This document shows positions 34,251 to 44,289 of a stretch of DNA of 64,000 nt, piece after piece. The translations under genes were made by a program, and so were the position numbers. The stretch covers positions 29,248 through 93,247 of the forward strand of contig JAGWBK010000002.1 of NCBI GenBank assembly GCA_021295915.1, in the 5' to 3' direction. How positions within the stretch are numbered: the first letter of the stretch is position 1; each line of letters opens with the position of its first letter. The notes under the pieces are model-generated. The model ran no database searches and was not told the DNA's origin. It worked only from the letters and a program-made list of their open reading frames with translations. The DNA is from Dehalococcoidia bacterium. Lineage in GTDB: Bacteria > Chloroflexota > Dehalococcoidia > Lucifugimonadales > UBA1123.

Positions 34251-37200
34251 ATGACCCAGATATCGGCACATCAGTCCGCATCATTCAGTTCCGCCATTCC
34301 CGACACGACGTCGGACGTGACGGTCTCCGGCCTGGGAGGAGAAGTCACCATCACGCGTGACAGCTTCGGCATTCCCCACGTCAGGGCCGAATCTGAGCAT
34401 GACGCCTTCTTCGGCCAGGGTTTTGCCACCGCCCAGGACCGTCTCTGGCACGTGGACTACGATCGTGCCCGTGCCTACGGCCGGTGGGCAGAGTTCATCG
34501 GCTCCGATGGTGTGGAACACGATCTCATGATGCGCAGGTTCCAGATCCGTGCCTCTGTCGAAAGGGACTGGGAAGCCCTGTCAGAGGAAGCTCGCGCGAT
34601 GTTCGAGGCGTACTCCGCTGGCGTCAACGCATTCATGGAATCATCGAACGCCCTGCCTGTGGAATACGCACTCATCGGTGCCGAACCTGAACTGTGGACT
34701 CCCCTGGACTGCCTGGCCGTATTCAAGGTCAGGCACATCATGATGGGCGTGTTCGAGGGCAAGACGTGGCGTGCGAGACTGGTTAACGAATTCGGCCCGG
34801 AGCGCGCGAAGAGCCTCCTCAAGGGGTACGGAAACGAGTGGCGTGATCGAGTTAAGAGCATCTGGGGAGACGAGAGAGCAGCGAGCTTCTCCAGCCAGCT
34901 GGTGATCGTACCCCCGGGTGAGGAGGCCGAGTCCGACATAATCGAGGGAATCGACCAGTTAGAAGAAGGCCTCTCAGCCATAGAATGGCTTAAGGACGAC
35001 GACAGCGGCTCCAATAGCTGGGCGGTTCACGGCTCCCGAACCGCGTCGGGCAAGCCCCTCGTCGCTGGCGACCCCCACCGCGGCCTCGACACGCCAAACG
35101 TCTACTATCAGAACCACATAGCCTGCCCTGAGTTCGATGTGATCGGCATGTCGTTCCCAGGCTGTCCCGGATTCCCTCACTTCGGACACAACGAGCAGGT
35201 CGCATGGTGTGTCACACACGCTGGGGCTGACTACCAGGACCTCTACGTCGAAAACATCCGTGGGAGCGAAAGTGGCCCTGAGTACGAGTTTCAGGGAAAC
35301 TGGCACCCCGCCGACGTGAGTGAGGAGTCCATCGCGGTCAGAGGTGACGACGATGTAGGCATCTCGGTCCTCTCGACTGCCCATGGCCCGGTAATCGCCG
35401 AGAGCGGCGACGGCTCAAAGGGGCTCGCATTCAAATACACAGCAACCTCGGGCCCGAACCTCGGGTTCGAGTGCTTACGGCGAATGCTGTACGCACAGGA
35501 CATTGATGAGATTGACGAGTCGATGCGCGACTGGGTCGATCCGTGTAACAACTTCGTCTTCGCCGACGTCCACGGCGACATCGGCTACCTGAACAGAGGT
35601 CAGGTCCCCATCCGGTCGATGGCCAACGCCTGGCTCCCCGTTCCGGGCTGGACCGGCGAGCACGAATGGGAGGGCCCGATACCCTTCGAGGACCTTGCCA
35701 GGATCAGGAATCCCAAGGACGGTCTCATTGTCACGGCCAACAACCGCATAGTTGGCGACGACTATCCACACTACATTGCTCTCAGTTTTGCCCCAGACCA
35801 CCGCGCAAGGCGAATCCTCGACAGGCTTGGCAACCTCTATAACGCTACAGTTGATGATATGGCTGCCATACATTCGGAAGTGGTCTCCATCCCGGCGCAG
35901 GTCTACTCCAAGTTCCTCTCCAATCTATCGGTTGAGGGAATGTCCCAGATCGAGGAGGAGTGCATCCGACACCTCAAAGCTTGGGACGGCAGCATGAATA
36001 GGGACCTGGTTGCCCCGACCATCTACAGCGCGATCAGGTCGGAAATACACGAACGCTACTTCACAAGGCTTTTCGGCGACCTGGCTGGCGTTGCACTTGG
36101 TGCGCAGGGTAGGGGAGCTCCAGGCCACCTCAGACAGCTTGCGTCTCTGTTGGTGGCCGACCTGCAGAGCGGAGTCGAGGTCGTCAGACCTCCCGATCCC
36201 GACTGGGAATGGGATTTCGACAGCGAGCTGTACCAGGGATTCAACGAGGCCGTACACAGGCTTTCCAGGACTGGCATTGGTCTCGGCAGGGACGTCGACG
36301 CGTGGAAGTGGGGCGACGTACACCGCACCAGGCCAAGGCATCCACTATCGGCAGCCTTCCCTGACGCCGCGGACCTTCTCGATCCACCTGGATTCGGCAT
36401 GAGCGGAGACGGAGACACACCCCAGGCTGGAAGTTACGGCCTCGTTGCCCCTGGCTCTTCGTCCACTCTCTGGGACTCATTCACCATCACGGGCACATCC
36501 GTTGCCCGTTACGTTTGGGACACCGCAGACTGGGACGACTCCCGTTGGATCGTGCCCCTCGGAGCATCCGGTCACGCAGGTAGCCCGCACTATGCTGACC
36601 AGGGGCCGATATGGGCCGATGTCGAGCTGATCCCAGCTACCTACACGTGGGACCGCCTCGCTGAAGATGCTGAGTCCGTACAGACCATCATCCCGGCGGA
36701 ACAACCCTCAACCCCCGAGGTTGTGGCGCCATCTGATAATGGTGCTACTCAGCCCCTGGGCGACGGCCTCTACCAGGGCTCAGTTGCCTCATATGGGGTG
36801 GTGATTCAGCGCGATGTCATGGTCGAAATGCGGGACGGCGCGAGGCTGGCGACAGACCTCTATCTTCCCGCCGTCAACGACGTTCCGGCTACTGGCCCGT
36901 TCCCTGTGATACTGGAGCGCACTCCCTACGACAAGCTGGCTGCCCGACAGACTTCCAGGGGTAAATTCTTCGCCAGACGGGGCTACGTCGTCGCCATACA
37001 GGATGTACGTGGCCGGTTCAAGTCTGAGGGAGACTGGCTGCCCTTCTTCGATGAGGCTGAGGACGGCTACGATACCGTGGAATGGCTCGGAACCCAGCGT
37101 TGGAGCGACGGCAAGGTCGGTACCATGGGAGACTCGTACGCAGGCTCCGATCAGGCTGCGCTGGCGACTTTGGACCCGCCCCATCTTTCGACGATGATCG

Positions 37201-38585
37201 TCGCTGTTGGAGCGTCCGACTACTTCTCGAGTTCCATGCGCCACAACGGCACCCTCGAACAGCGCTTCCTCATCTACGCCTACAGGATGGCCACCACCAG
37301 CCCGGAGGCTAAGGCAGATCCCGCCCTCGCCGCCGCAATACTCAACATCTTCGAAAACGGTATGCCTGAGATCGTCGAGAACTTCCCGATACTCAAGAAC
37401 ACGTCGATTCTCCGAAGAGTGCCAACTGTCGAGCAGTGGGTAATCGATCTCCAGACAGTCGGCGAGCGCACGGACTACTGGAAGCAGCGTGGCTACGCTC
37501 CGGTCGAGTACTACGATGAACACGCCGATGTCCCGACCCTCTACCTCGGTGGCTGGTACGACTCATACGCCCGCAACTCGACCGAGTGCTACATGAAGCT
37601 GAGCAGGCTCAAGGAATCGCCGCAGAAACTCCTGATGGGTCCCTGGACACATGGTCAGTACGAGATTACCCACTCAGGTGACATAGACTTCGGCCTGACG
37701 GCCCACATCGACTACAACGACCTGAAGCTGGCCTGGTTCGATCACTACCTCAAGGGGATGCACACAGAGGCCGCAGACTGGAGCCCTGTCCGTTATTTCA
37801 CTATGGGTGGAGGCGATGGACGCATCAACGACGAGCACCGATTGAACCACGGAGGCTTCTGGACTGGCGCAGACGACTGGCCCGTTCCCGGCACGCGGTT
37901 CGTGCCTTTCTACATTCACGGAGATGGTACGCTCGCCCGCAGACAGCCCGGTAGTGAAGAGCAACCCAGCACTTCCTACATCTTCGACCCGACCGACCCT
38001 GTCCCGACAATCGGGGGAGGCATATCTGCAGCCAATCCAATAATGGAACCCGGCGCATACGACCAGAGGGGCGATCCCACACGGTTCTACGGCACGCAGG
38101 ATCACCAGCCGCTCAATGCTCGCGCGGATGTGCTGACCTTCCAGACGCCTCCTCTGGAGGCCGACGTCGAGGTTACGGGTCCGATTACCGTCAGGCTCTG
38201 GGCGGAGTCGTCAGCGGTCGACACTGACTTTACTGCCAAGCTAATCGACGTCTATCCGCCTACCGCCGAGTATCCGGAGGGACTGGCAATCAACATCACC
38301 GACTCTATCATCCGTGCGCGCTACCGGAACGGCTACGATGAGCCTGAATTCATGGAACCGGGCGAAGTCTACGAGTTCGAGTTCGAGCTCTACCCGACGT
38401 CAAACACGTTCGTTGCTGGGCATAATATCCGCCTGGACATAAGCTCGAGCAACTGGCCGAGGTTCGACGTGAACCACAACACCGGGGGCCCTCTGGGCGT
38501 AGATAGGACTTACGAGGCTGCACACCAGACCATACATCACAGCCCGGGCCGGGCCTCGCACATAGAACTTCCCGTGGCCAGGTAG
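34251..38585 (+). CDS. Fusion of penicillin acylase (Ntn hydrolase) and CocE/NonD alpha-beta hydrolase
   Basis: 1444 aa with two complete enzymes. Residues ~30-815 are an S45 penicillin-acylase-type protein: VTITRDSFGIPHVRAES, FATAQDRLWHVDYDRARAYGR, and the nucleophile Ser254 in DSG-SNSWAVHGSRTASGKP, where self-cleavage before Ser would release the spacer. Residues ~850-1444 are a CocE/X-Pro dipeptidyl-peptidase-type hydrolase: VIQRDVMVEMRDGARLATDL, Ser962 in GTMGDSYAGSD, Asp1104 in GGWYDSYARN, His1134 in GPWTHGQ, and the C-terminal jelly-roll (TVRLWAESSAVDTDFTAKL). The join at ~815-850 is Pro/Thr-rich. No N-terminal signal peptide is visible, though family members are usually exported. Likely an amide/ester hydrolase pair; substrate unknown. 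Confidence 0.9.
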   Translation: MTQISAHQSASFSSAIPDTTSDVTVSGLGGEVTITRDSFGIPHVRAESEHDAFFGQGFATAQDRLWHVDYDRARAYGRWAEFIGSDGVEHDLMMRRFQIRASVERDWEALSEEARAMFEAYSAGVNAFMESSNALPVEYALIGAEPELWTPLDCLAVFKVRHIMMGVFEGKTWRARLVNEFGPERAKSLLKGYGNEWRDRVKSIWGDERAASFSSQLVIVPPGEEAESDIIEGIDQLEEGLSAIEWLKDDDSGSNSWAVHGSRTASGKPLVAGDPHRGLDTPNVYYQNHIACPEFDVIGMSFPGCPGFPHFGHNEQVAWCVTHAGADYQDLYVENIRGSESGPEYEFQGNWHPADVSEESIAVRGDDDVGISVLSTAHGPVIAESGDGSKGLAFKYTATSGPNLGFECLRRMLYAQDIDEIDESMRDWVDPCNNFVFADVHGDIGYLNRGQVPIRSMANAWLPVPGWTGEHEWEGPIPFEDLARIRNPKDGLIVTANNRIVGDDYPHYIALSFAPDHRARRILDRLGNLYNATVDDMAAIHSEVVSIPAQVYSKFLSNLSVEGMSQIEEECIRHLKAWDGSMNRDLVAPTIYSAIRSEIHERYFTRLFGDLAGVALGAQGRGAPGHLRQLASLLVADLQSGVEVVRPPDPDWEWDFDSELYQGFNEAVHRLSRTGIGLGRDVDAWKWGDVHRTRPRHPLSAAFPDAADLLDPPGFGMSGDGDTPQAGSYGLVAPGSSSTLWDSFTITGTSVARYVWDTADWDDSRWIVPLGASGHAGSPHYADQGPIWADVELIPATYTWDRLAEDAESVQTIIPAEQPSTPEVVAPSDNGATQPLGDGLYQGSVASYGVVIQRDVMVEMRDGARLATDLYLPAVNDVPATGPFPVILERTPYDKLAARQTSRGKFFARRGYVVAIQDVRGRFKSEGDWLPFFDEAEDGYDTVEWLGTQRWSDGKVGTMGDSYAGSDQAALATLDPPHLSTMIVAVGASDYFSSSMRHNGTLEQRFLIYAYRMATTSPEAKADPALAAAILNIFENGMPEIVENFPILKNTSILRRVPTVEQWVIDLQTVGERTDYWKQRGYAPVEYYDEHADVPTLYLGGWYDSYARNSTECYMKLSRLKESPQKLLMGPWTHGQYEITHSGDIDFGLTAHIDYNDLKLAWFDHYLKGMHTEAADWSPVRYFTMGGGDGRINDEHRLNHGGFWTGADDWPVPGTRFVPFYIHGDGTLARRQPGSEEQPSTSYIFDPTDPVPTIGGGISAANPIMEPGAYDQRGDPTRFYGTQDHQPLNARADVLTFQTPPLEADVEVTGPITVRLWAESSAVDTDFTAKLIDVYPPTAEYPEGLAINITDSIIRARYRNGYDEPEFMEPGEVYEFEFELYPTSNTFVAGHNIRLDISSSNWPRFDVNHNTGGPLGVDRTYEAAHQTIHHSPGRASHIELPVAR

Positions 38586-38630
38586 CCACGAGCATTAGAA
38601 CCGTTATAGAAGTAAACCACTCACTCAGGG

Positions 38631-38687
38631 CTTGCAGGGCCTGGTAGACCGACAATTCGTTCGTCCTGAGATTGTCGAAGGACACCC
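38631..38687. repeat. Extended TTCGTCCTGAGC repeat, right copy beside fusion gene
   Basis: About 57 bp, direct-orientation copy of 34024-34080, located 45 bp after the fusion gene stop. The two copies bracket the 4.3-kb fusion gene in the same orientation. Confidence 0.75.
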
Positions 38688-38746
38688 TCAGAGTATGCCC
38701 TGTACTTGATGTGAGGTGAGGGTGCGAGCGCCGCTTACGACTTTCC

Positions 38747-40306
38747 CTATCGAACAGCCCTACCGGGAAGCGCTCCCGTGTGAGTGCCACGATCGACAAC
38801 CACGGTCCCGTTGACGATGACGTACTCGATGCCGATAGGGAACTGCTTGGGGTCAGTTCGAGTGGCAGGTGCCCTTACTGACCCTGCATCGAACACCGTA
38901 ATGTCCGCGTTCATGCCGTCCCGGATAACTCCCCTGTCCTGAAGTCCCAACCGCTGCGCGGGGAACGACGTCATCTTTCTGATGGCGTTCGGCAGAGACA
39001 TCTGCCGCTCCTCACGGACGTACTCGGCAAGAATCACTGGGAAGCAGCCGTACGTGCGAGGACTTGGGAAGTCGCCAAGCAGCACCGCGTCGCTGCCCAC
39101 CATCGATAGCGGATGAGTGACGAAGGCTGGCAATGTCTTCTGGTTCAGTCCTTCAGCCACGTAGCAGGTCTGCAGGTCCTCCTCGATGAGAAGGTCGCAC
39201 AGCGCGTCCACGGGGTCCTGTTTCCGCATCTCCGCGATCTCTGCAATCGACCTGCCATCGTACTGGTGATTCTCCGGACGCTTGAAGTACGTCAGCCACA
39301 TGTCATGCCATGTGGGCGCGCGCGGCACGACCTCACCTCGCAGCCTCTCACGAGCGTCCTCGTCGGCGAGCGCCTGCTTGAGTCGTTCAGGCCCTCCCTC
39401 GTGTACCCAGTCCGGGAAGACGATCAGGATGCGCGTGCTGCCAAGGCTGTACGGATAGCTGTCGAACGTCACATCCTGACCCGAAGCAGACGCATCTTCA
39501 ACCAGTCCCAGGAGCTGCGGCGCTCCGCCCGGAGAAGGCGCCTTCTGGTAGAAGTGGGTGATGTGCACCGGTACGCCACTACGCTCGCCGATCTCGATAG
39601 CCTCCTTGAACGGGTCCATGAACATGTCTCCGGACTTATACCTGACATGCGTATGGTAAATGCCTCCGAGCTCTGCGACCTGCTTGGATAGCTCTACAAG
39701 CTCGTCAGTGGACGCATACCCGCCCGGTGGGTAGTCCAGACCGGTCGACATGCCGATTGCGCCTTCCTCCATCGACTCCCGGATCATCGCCTTCATGTTC
39801 GCGATGTCGCCCTCTGTGGCCGGAGTCGACTCCCATCCAATGGCGTCGATACGCACCGGCGAGTTGCCCAGTATGTACGCAATGTTCACTGCCGACTTCC
39901 TGTCGAACATGTTGAGGTACTGCTCGACTGTCGACCACGAACCGGGCAGGGGAGGGTTGCCGTCCAAACCCGAGTTGATCTCTACGAAACGTCTGAAGTC
40001 ATCCTGCGACTTAAATGGCGCGTACGAGTTGCCATCGACGCCGATCAGCTCGGTCGTGATTCCCTGTTTGACCTTCGGCTCATGCTCGGGCTCCGATAGC
40101 AGAACCAGACCGGAGTGTGCGTGCATGTCTATAAACCCGGGGCAAACAGTCAGCCCCGTTGCGTCGATGGTGCGGGCCGCATCCACATCCTGGACGGACC
40201 CTCGAAACACCTTGATGGTGTCGCCTTCGACTCCAACTGAGCCGTAGTAGCCAGGATTGCCGGTGCCGTCGATTATCAGTCCGTCGCGAATCAGGATGTC
40301 TAACAT
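38747..40306 (-). CDS. N-acyl-D-amino-acid deacylase (D-aminoacylase) family amidohydrolase
   Basis: 519-aa amidohydrolase. Metal-site PGFIDMHAHSG (HxH), a Cys/Asp region around GNSPVRIDAIG, HVRYKSGDMF and VHITHFYQKAP with the bridging His residues, and GVIRDGMNADITVFD at the C-terminus are as in D-aminoacylases. It would cleave N-acyl groups from D-amino acids. Convergent with the acylase-CocE fusion, so adjacent loci carry amide-bond hydrolases of different folds. Substrate inference only. Confidence 0.88.
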   Translation of the reverse strand: MLDILIRDGLIIDGTGNPGYYGSVGVEGDTIKVFRGSVQDVDAARTIDATGLTVCPGFIDMHAHSGLVLLSEPEHEPKVKQGITTELIGVDGNSYAPFKSQDDFRRFVEINSGLDGNPPLPGSWSTVEQYLNMFDRKSAVNIAYILGNSPVRIDAIGWESTPATEGDIANMKAMIRESMEEGAIGMSTGLDYPPGGYASTDELVELSKQVAELGGIYHTHVRYKSGDMFMDPFKEAIEIGERSGVPVHITHFYQKAPSPGGAPQLLGLVEDASASGQDVTFDSYPYSLGSTRILIVFPDWVHEGGPERLKQALADEDARERLRGEVVPRAPTWHDMWLTYFKRPENHQYDGRSIAEIAEMRKQDPVDALCDLLIEEDLQTCYVAEGLNQKTLPAFVTHPLSMVGSDAVLLGDFPSPRTYGCFPVILAEYVREERQMSLPNAIRKMTSFPAQRLGLQDRGVIRDGMNADITVFDAGSVRAPATRTDPKQFPIGIEYVIVNGTVVVDRGTHTGALPGRAVR

Positions 40307-40385
40307 TTGTCTACCTCGGTCTCTCGTTTCGGTGGCGATTGTACACCGTCAGGGTGTCGTGCGGTGGTAGGTTTAATTCAGGGGT

Positions 40386-40394
40386 TGATATAAT
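40386..40394 (+). promoter_or_regulatory. Extended -10 promoter of prfB
   Basis: TGATATAAT, a consensus TATAAT with the TG extension, lies about 63 bp before the prfB start codon; no good -35 box is present. It is in the gap with the divergent deacylase gene. Confidence 0.6.
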
Positions 40395-40457
40395 CGGTTC
40401 GTTATGGCCCCGGCGAGGACTCGCCGAAATCTGCGGCCAGTGTCAAGGACGTATCCA

Positions 40458-41577
40458 ATGTTAGACCTTAGAGGTCAAGTGACCGACTTACTTTCCCGCA
40501 TTTCCGAACTAATGGTGCGTCTTTGACCTCGACAGCAAACGAAGAGAGATAGAAGAGCTCGAAAAGCAGGCGTCAGACCCCTCATTTTGGGAGGATAATC
40601 AGCAGGCACAGACCGCCATGCGCCGACTGTCCGGCTTTAAGAACGAGGTCGAGTCCTGGACCGGCCTGAAGGCTAGAGCGCAGGATCTCGATGAGTTGAT
40701 TGACCTTGCGCTCCTCGAAGACGAGGACTCTCTGACCGCCACAATGAACCAGGAACTCGTCGATCTGTTGACTGAATTGGACGACCTTGAGTTCCTGCTT
40801 ATGCTCTCTGGGGAGTACGACGACCACAATGCGATCCTGGCGCTGCACGCGGGTGCGGGAGGAGTCGACTCACAGGACTGGGCGCAGATGCTCATGAGGA
40901 TGTACCTCAGGTGGGCTGAGCGCAGTGGATTCAAGACTGAAGTGCTGGACGTATCGACGGGGGACGAGGCGGGCATAAAGAGTGCCGTGGTGCAGGTGAA
41001 TGGCCTTAACGCGTACGGTTTCCTCAAGGCCGAGAAGGGTGTTCACAGGCTGGTTCGAATCTCCCCGTACGATGGCAACCATGCAAGACACACTTCGTTC
41101 GCGCTCGCTGAGGTGATGCCTGATGTCGAAGACGACTCAGACGTTACAATTAACCCCGATGATCTCAGGATAGACACTTTCAGGGCCGGCGGTCACGGGG
41201 GGCAGAGCGTCCAGAAGAACTCGACTGCCGTAAGGATCACGCACATCCCAACTGGAATCAGGGTCAACTGTCAGAACGAACGCTCCCAGCACCAGAACAG
41301 GGAGATTGCCATGCGGATCCTGATGGCCCGGCTCGTTGAACTCGAAATGAAGAAGCGTGCCGAGCAACTGGCGCGTATCAAGGGCGAGCATATTTCCCCG
41401 GAGTGGGGCAATCAGATCAGGAGCTACGTCCTCCATCCATACCAGATGGTCAAAGACCACAGGACCGATCACTCGGTCTCAGACGCCGCCGCTGTGCTCG
41501 ACGGTGATCTGGATGACTTCATCACATCGTATCTAAAGACAACAGTAGGAAAAGAAGCCGCACCAATAACCAGGTAG
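40458..41577 (+). CDS. prfB: Peptide chain release factor 2, with programmed +1 frameshift
   Basis: RF2 recognises UGA/UAA stop codons. The gene starts at ATG 40458 and reads 22 codons (MLDLRGQVTDLLSRISELMV then RL), meets TGA in CTT-TGA-C (40521-40527), and continues in +1 frame from GAC 40525 to 41577, giving 372 aa, the typical RF2 length. The GGQ catalytic loop is intact (AGGHGGQSVQ, residues 247-249). The UGA-reading tripeptide position reads SPY rather than the usual SPF (RISPYDGNH). Upstream of the shift site the usual AGGGGG-like booster is only a weak ATGGTG. Followed by an ABC transporter operon after 13 bp. Confidence 0.94.
40515..40527 (+). other. prfB +1 programmed frameshift site
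   Basis: GTG-CGT-CTT-TGA-C: the ribosome at CUU slips forward one base into GAC when UGA is poorly read by RF2, the classic autoregulation. The in-frame stop is TGA at 40524-40526. A purine-rich internal Shine-Dalgarno is weak, unlike the E. coli AGGGGG element. Confidence 0.92.
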
Positions 41578-41590
41578 CTGTAGGAACCTC

Positions 41591-43294
41591 ATGAGAATAC
41601 TTGCCACTCTGCTTGTCGCCCTTAGCTTAGCTTTTGCCCTCGCCTGCGGAGGCGAGGAAACCGAAACCGCAACACCCGAACCACAGGCTCAGTCCGAGCA
41701 GCCCACCCCCGAGCCAACTGAGGCCCCGGGCAGTGAGGCCGCTCCAACAGCAGCTCCGGCCGCCGCCGTAGAGACCACCGGTGATGAACCTCCTGGTGGT
41801 ATCTTCCGTCGGCTCTGGTCAGATCCTCCCACTCTGGACCCGCATCTCACTTCGGACACGACATCCGCGGGTCTCGTCGTTGAGATATTTAGCGGCCTCG
41901 TGGCTCTCAATACAGACCTGCAGCTCGTGCCAGACGTCGCAGAGAGTTGGGAGATCAATGACGATGGAACTGTCTACACGTTCCACATTCGCGAGAACGC
42001 GAAGTTCCATGATGGCACTCGCGTGACTGCCGATGACTTCAAGTGGTCCATGCAGAGGGCTGCCCACCCTGATACCGCCTCGCCTGTCGCAGATACCTAC
42101 CTGAACGACATAGTGGGCGTAGAAGCTGTCCTGGAAGGTGAGTCCGAAGATATAACCGGAATTACCGTCATTGACGACTCCACGCTCCAGATTGAGATCG
42201 ATGCCCCCAAGGCATACTTCCTGGCCAAGCTGACGTATCCGACCGCCTACGTGCTCGATAGGGATAACGTCGAGTCCGGTGGCAGGACATGGACTGACAC
42301 TCCCAACGGGACCGGTCCGTTCAAGCTCAAGGAGTACCGGATAGGCGAACGCATAATCCTGGAGCGCAACGAGCACTTCTACCGTGAGCACGCCAACGTA
42401 GACTCCATCGCCATGAACCTGGCTGGCGGCCAGTCTATGGCCATGTATGAGAACGACGAGATCGACATTACCGGTGTCGGGCTGTTCGACCTTGACAGGG
42501 TTCTTGACCCATCTGAGCCGCTTCACTCCCAGCTGGTTGTGGCTCCCCCCGACTTCAGCATCTCATACGTCGGCTTCAACGCGAGCATGGCTCCATTCGA
42601 CGATCCGAAATTCAGGCAGGCTCTCAACCACGCGGTGGACAAGCAGCTGATCGCTAACGAGGTGCTATCCTCGCTCGTGGAGCCCGCATACGGGATTCTT
42701 CCGCCCGGTTTCCCAGGTTTCAACCCTGACCTGACCGGTCTCGAATACAACCCTGACCTTGCGAGGCAGCTACTGGAAGAGTCCGCATACGCTGACCCTA
42801 CTACCAGGCCCAGAATTGTAGTGACCGTGCCTGGCACCGGTGGAACGATCGGCCTGGACCTCGAAGTAGTGATTGAAATGTGGAAGCAGGAGCTTGGTGT
42901 CGAGGTCGAGATCCAGCAGGTCGAGTGGGCGACTTACCTCCAGGACCTGGACCAGCACAAGTTCCAGGCCTACGCTGGCCTGGGATGGCAGGCGGACTAC
43001 CCCGACCCTCAGGACTTCCTGGACATACTGTTCCACACTGAGAGTTCGCTGAACCACGGAAAGTACTCCAATCCCGAGGCTGACACCATTCTGGAGGAAG
43101 CCAGGACCGAGACCGACGTCGAACGCAGGGTAGAGTTGTATCGGCAAGCCGAGGACATTATCGTCCAGGATGGCGCCTGGCTCCCACTGTGGTACTCTGG
43201 TGAGCGTTACGTTCTCATCAAGGACTACGTCAAAGACTACAAGGTGACGCCAATGATCGTCCCTAAGCTCAAGAACATTCGCCTGACCGACTGA
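41591..43294 (+). CDS. ABC transporter substrate-binding lipoprotein (peptide/oligopeptide type, SBP family 5)
   Basis: 567 aa. A lipoprotein signal peptide ends in the lipobox LALAC with Cys19, and is followed by a low-complexity Thr/Pro/Glu/Ala linker (residues ~20-65). The mature protein has the SBP_bac_5 layout: LWSDPPTLDPHLTSDTTSA, VPDVAESWEINDDGTVYTF, NAKFHDGTRVTADDFKWSM, GTGPFKLKEYRIGERIILERNE and HAVDKQLIANEVL. It captures peptides or related substrates for the two permeases that follow. Ligand unknown. Starts 13 bp after prfB. Confidence 0.93.
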   Translation: MRILATLLVALSLAFALACGGEETETATPEPQAQSEQPTPEPTEAPGSEAAPTAAPAAAVETTGDEPPGGIFRRLWSDPPTLDPHLTSDTTSAGLVVEIFSGLVALNTDLQLVPDVAESWEINDDGTVYTFHIRENAKFHDGTRVTADDFKWSMQRAAHPDTASPVADTYLNDIVGVEAVLEGESEDITGITVIDDSTLQIEIDAPKAYFLAKLTYPTAYVLDRDNVESGGRTWTDTPNGTGPFKLKEYRIGERIILERNEHFYREHANVDSIAMNLAGGQSMAMYENDEIDITGVGLFDLDRVLDPSEPLHSQLVVAPPDFSISYVGFNASMAPFDDPKFRQALNHAVDKQLIANEVLSSLVEPAYGILPPGFPGFNPDLTGLEYNPDLARQLLEESAYADPTTRPRIVVTVPGTGGTIGLDLEVVIEMWKQELGVEVEIQQVEWATYLQDLDQHKFQAYAGLGWQADYPDPQDFLDILFHTESSLNHGKYSNPEADTILEEARTETDVERRVELYRQAEDIIVQDGAWLPLWYSGERYVLIKDYVKDYKVTPMIVPKLKNIRLTD

Positions 43295-43353
43295 TTCCCA
43301 ACTGCATGGACCGAAGCGAGGACAGGGCGCTCTGACGGGCGGCCCAACATCAA

Positions 43354-44289
43354 ATGTGGCTGTACATCACAAGAAGGCTGTTGTGGCTGCCCGTGCTGCT
43401 CTTCGCAGCGTCGCTCGTCACGTTTTCGCTTGGCCGATTCGGCCCCGGTGATCCCGTCCAGGTCATACTGGGCAACAGGTACGACCCGGACTCTGTAGTT
43501 ACCAAGAGCCTGCGAAGGGAGCTTGGTCTCGACCAGCCGTTCGCAGTCCAGTATGGCAGCTACATGTGGGGGTTCGTCAGGGGCGACTTCGGAGAGAGCT
43601 ACCGTTTTAGAGGACGACCCGTAAGGGAACTGCTGACGTCCAAGATGTGGGTGTCGTTCCAGGTTAATCTGGCGGCACTTATCGTCAGCCTCTCGATTGG
43701 ACTGCCACTGGGCTTTTTCATTGCCCACAAGCAGGGCAGTTGGATAGACCCGTCAACTGTTGCTAATGCGTTGATCCTAATGTCCATTCCAATCATGGTC
43801 AGCATACCCGCCTTCCTTTGGTTTGCCTGTTTGAAAACGGACTTGCTTCCCTGCTCAGGATGGGGAGGTTTCTGGGATCCTAGGATCATCACACCAGCCG
43901 TCACAATGGGGATACCAGGCGTTGCAGGACTACTAAGGCTCATGCGAGCCAGTACTCTCGACGTTATGGGGCAGGACTTCATCCGGACCGCATACGCAAA
44001 GGGCCTGACCTCGTTCGCGGTCGACTATCGCCACATCCTGAAAAATGCCATGATCCCCATTATCACCATTCTTTCATTCACCCTCGCAGGAATGCTCAGC
44101 ACAGGTTTCATTACTGAGCGAATTCTGGGAATTCCCGGTGTGGGAAGCTTGGCCATAGATTCCATTTTTAACCGGGACTATCCAGTCATCATGGCCATAA
44201 CGCTCATCGGCTCCACTGCCTTCGTGCTCGCTAATCTCCTAGCGGACATTGCTTACTCCTTTGTCGATCCCAGGATCAGGTACAGTTGA
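43354..44289 (+). CDS. ABC transporter permease (DppB type)
   Basis: 311-aa inner membrane permease with about six TM helices. MWLYITRRLLWLPVLLFAASLVTF is the typical N-terminal DppB helix, and the EAA-like loop IRTAYAKGLTSFAVDYRHILKNAMIPI contacts the ATPases. PGDPVQVILGNRYDPD is the usual extracytoplasmic segment. It pairs with the next gene. Confidence 0.93.
   Translation: MWLYITRRLLWLPVLLFAASLVTFSLGRFGPGDPVQVILGNRYDPDSVVTKSLRRELGLDQPFAVQYGSYMWGFVRGDFGESYRFRGRPVRELLTSKMWVSFQVNLAALIVSLSIGLPLGFFIAHKQGSWIDPSTVANALILMSIPIMVSIPAFLWFACLKTDLLPCSGWGGFWDPRIITPAVTMGIPGVAGLLRLMRASTLDVMGQDFIRTAYAKGLTSFAVDYRHILKNAMIPIITILSFTLAGMLSTGFITERILGIPGVGSLAIDSIFNRDYPVIMAITLIGSTAFVLANLLADIAYSFVDPRIRYS

Noticed and set aside
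35925-38105. Long antisense ORFs inside the acylase-CocE fusion
   Set aside because: They are typical high-GC shadow frames of a well-supported gene with catalytic motifs.
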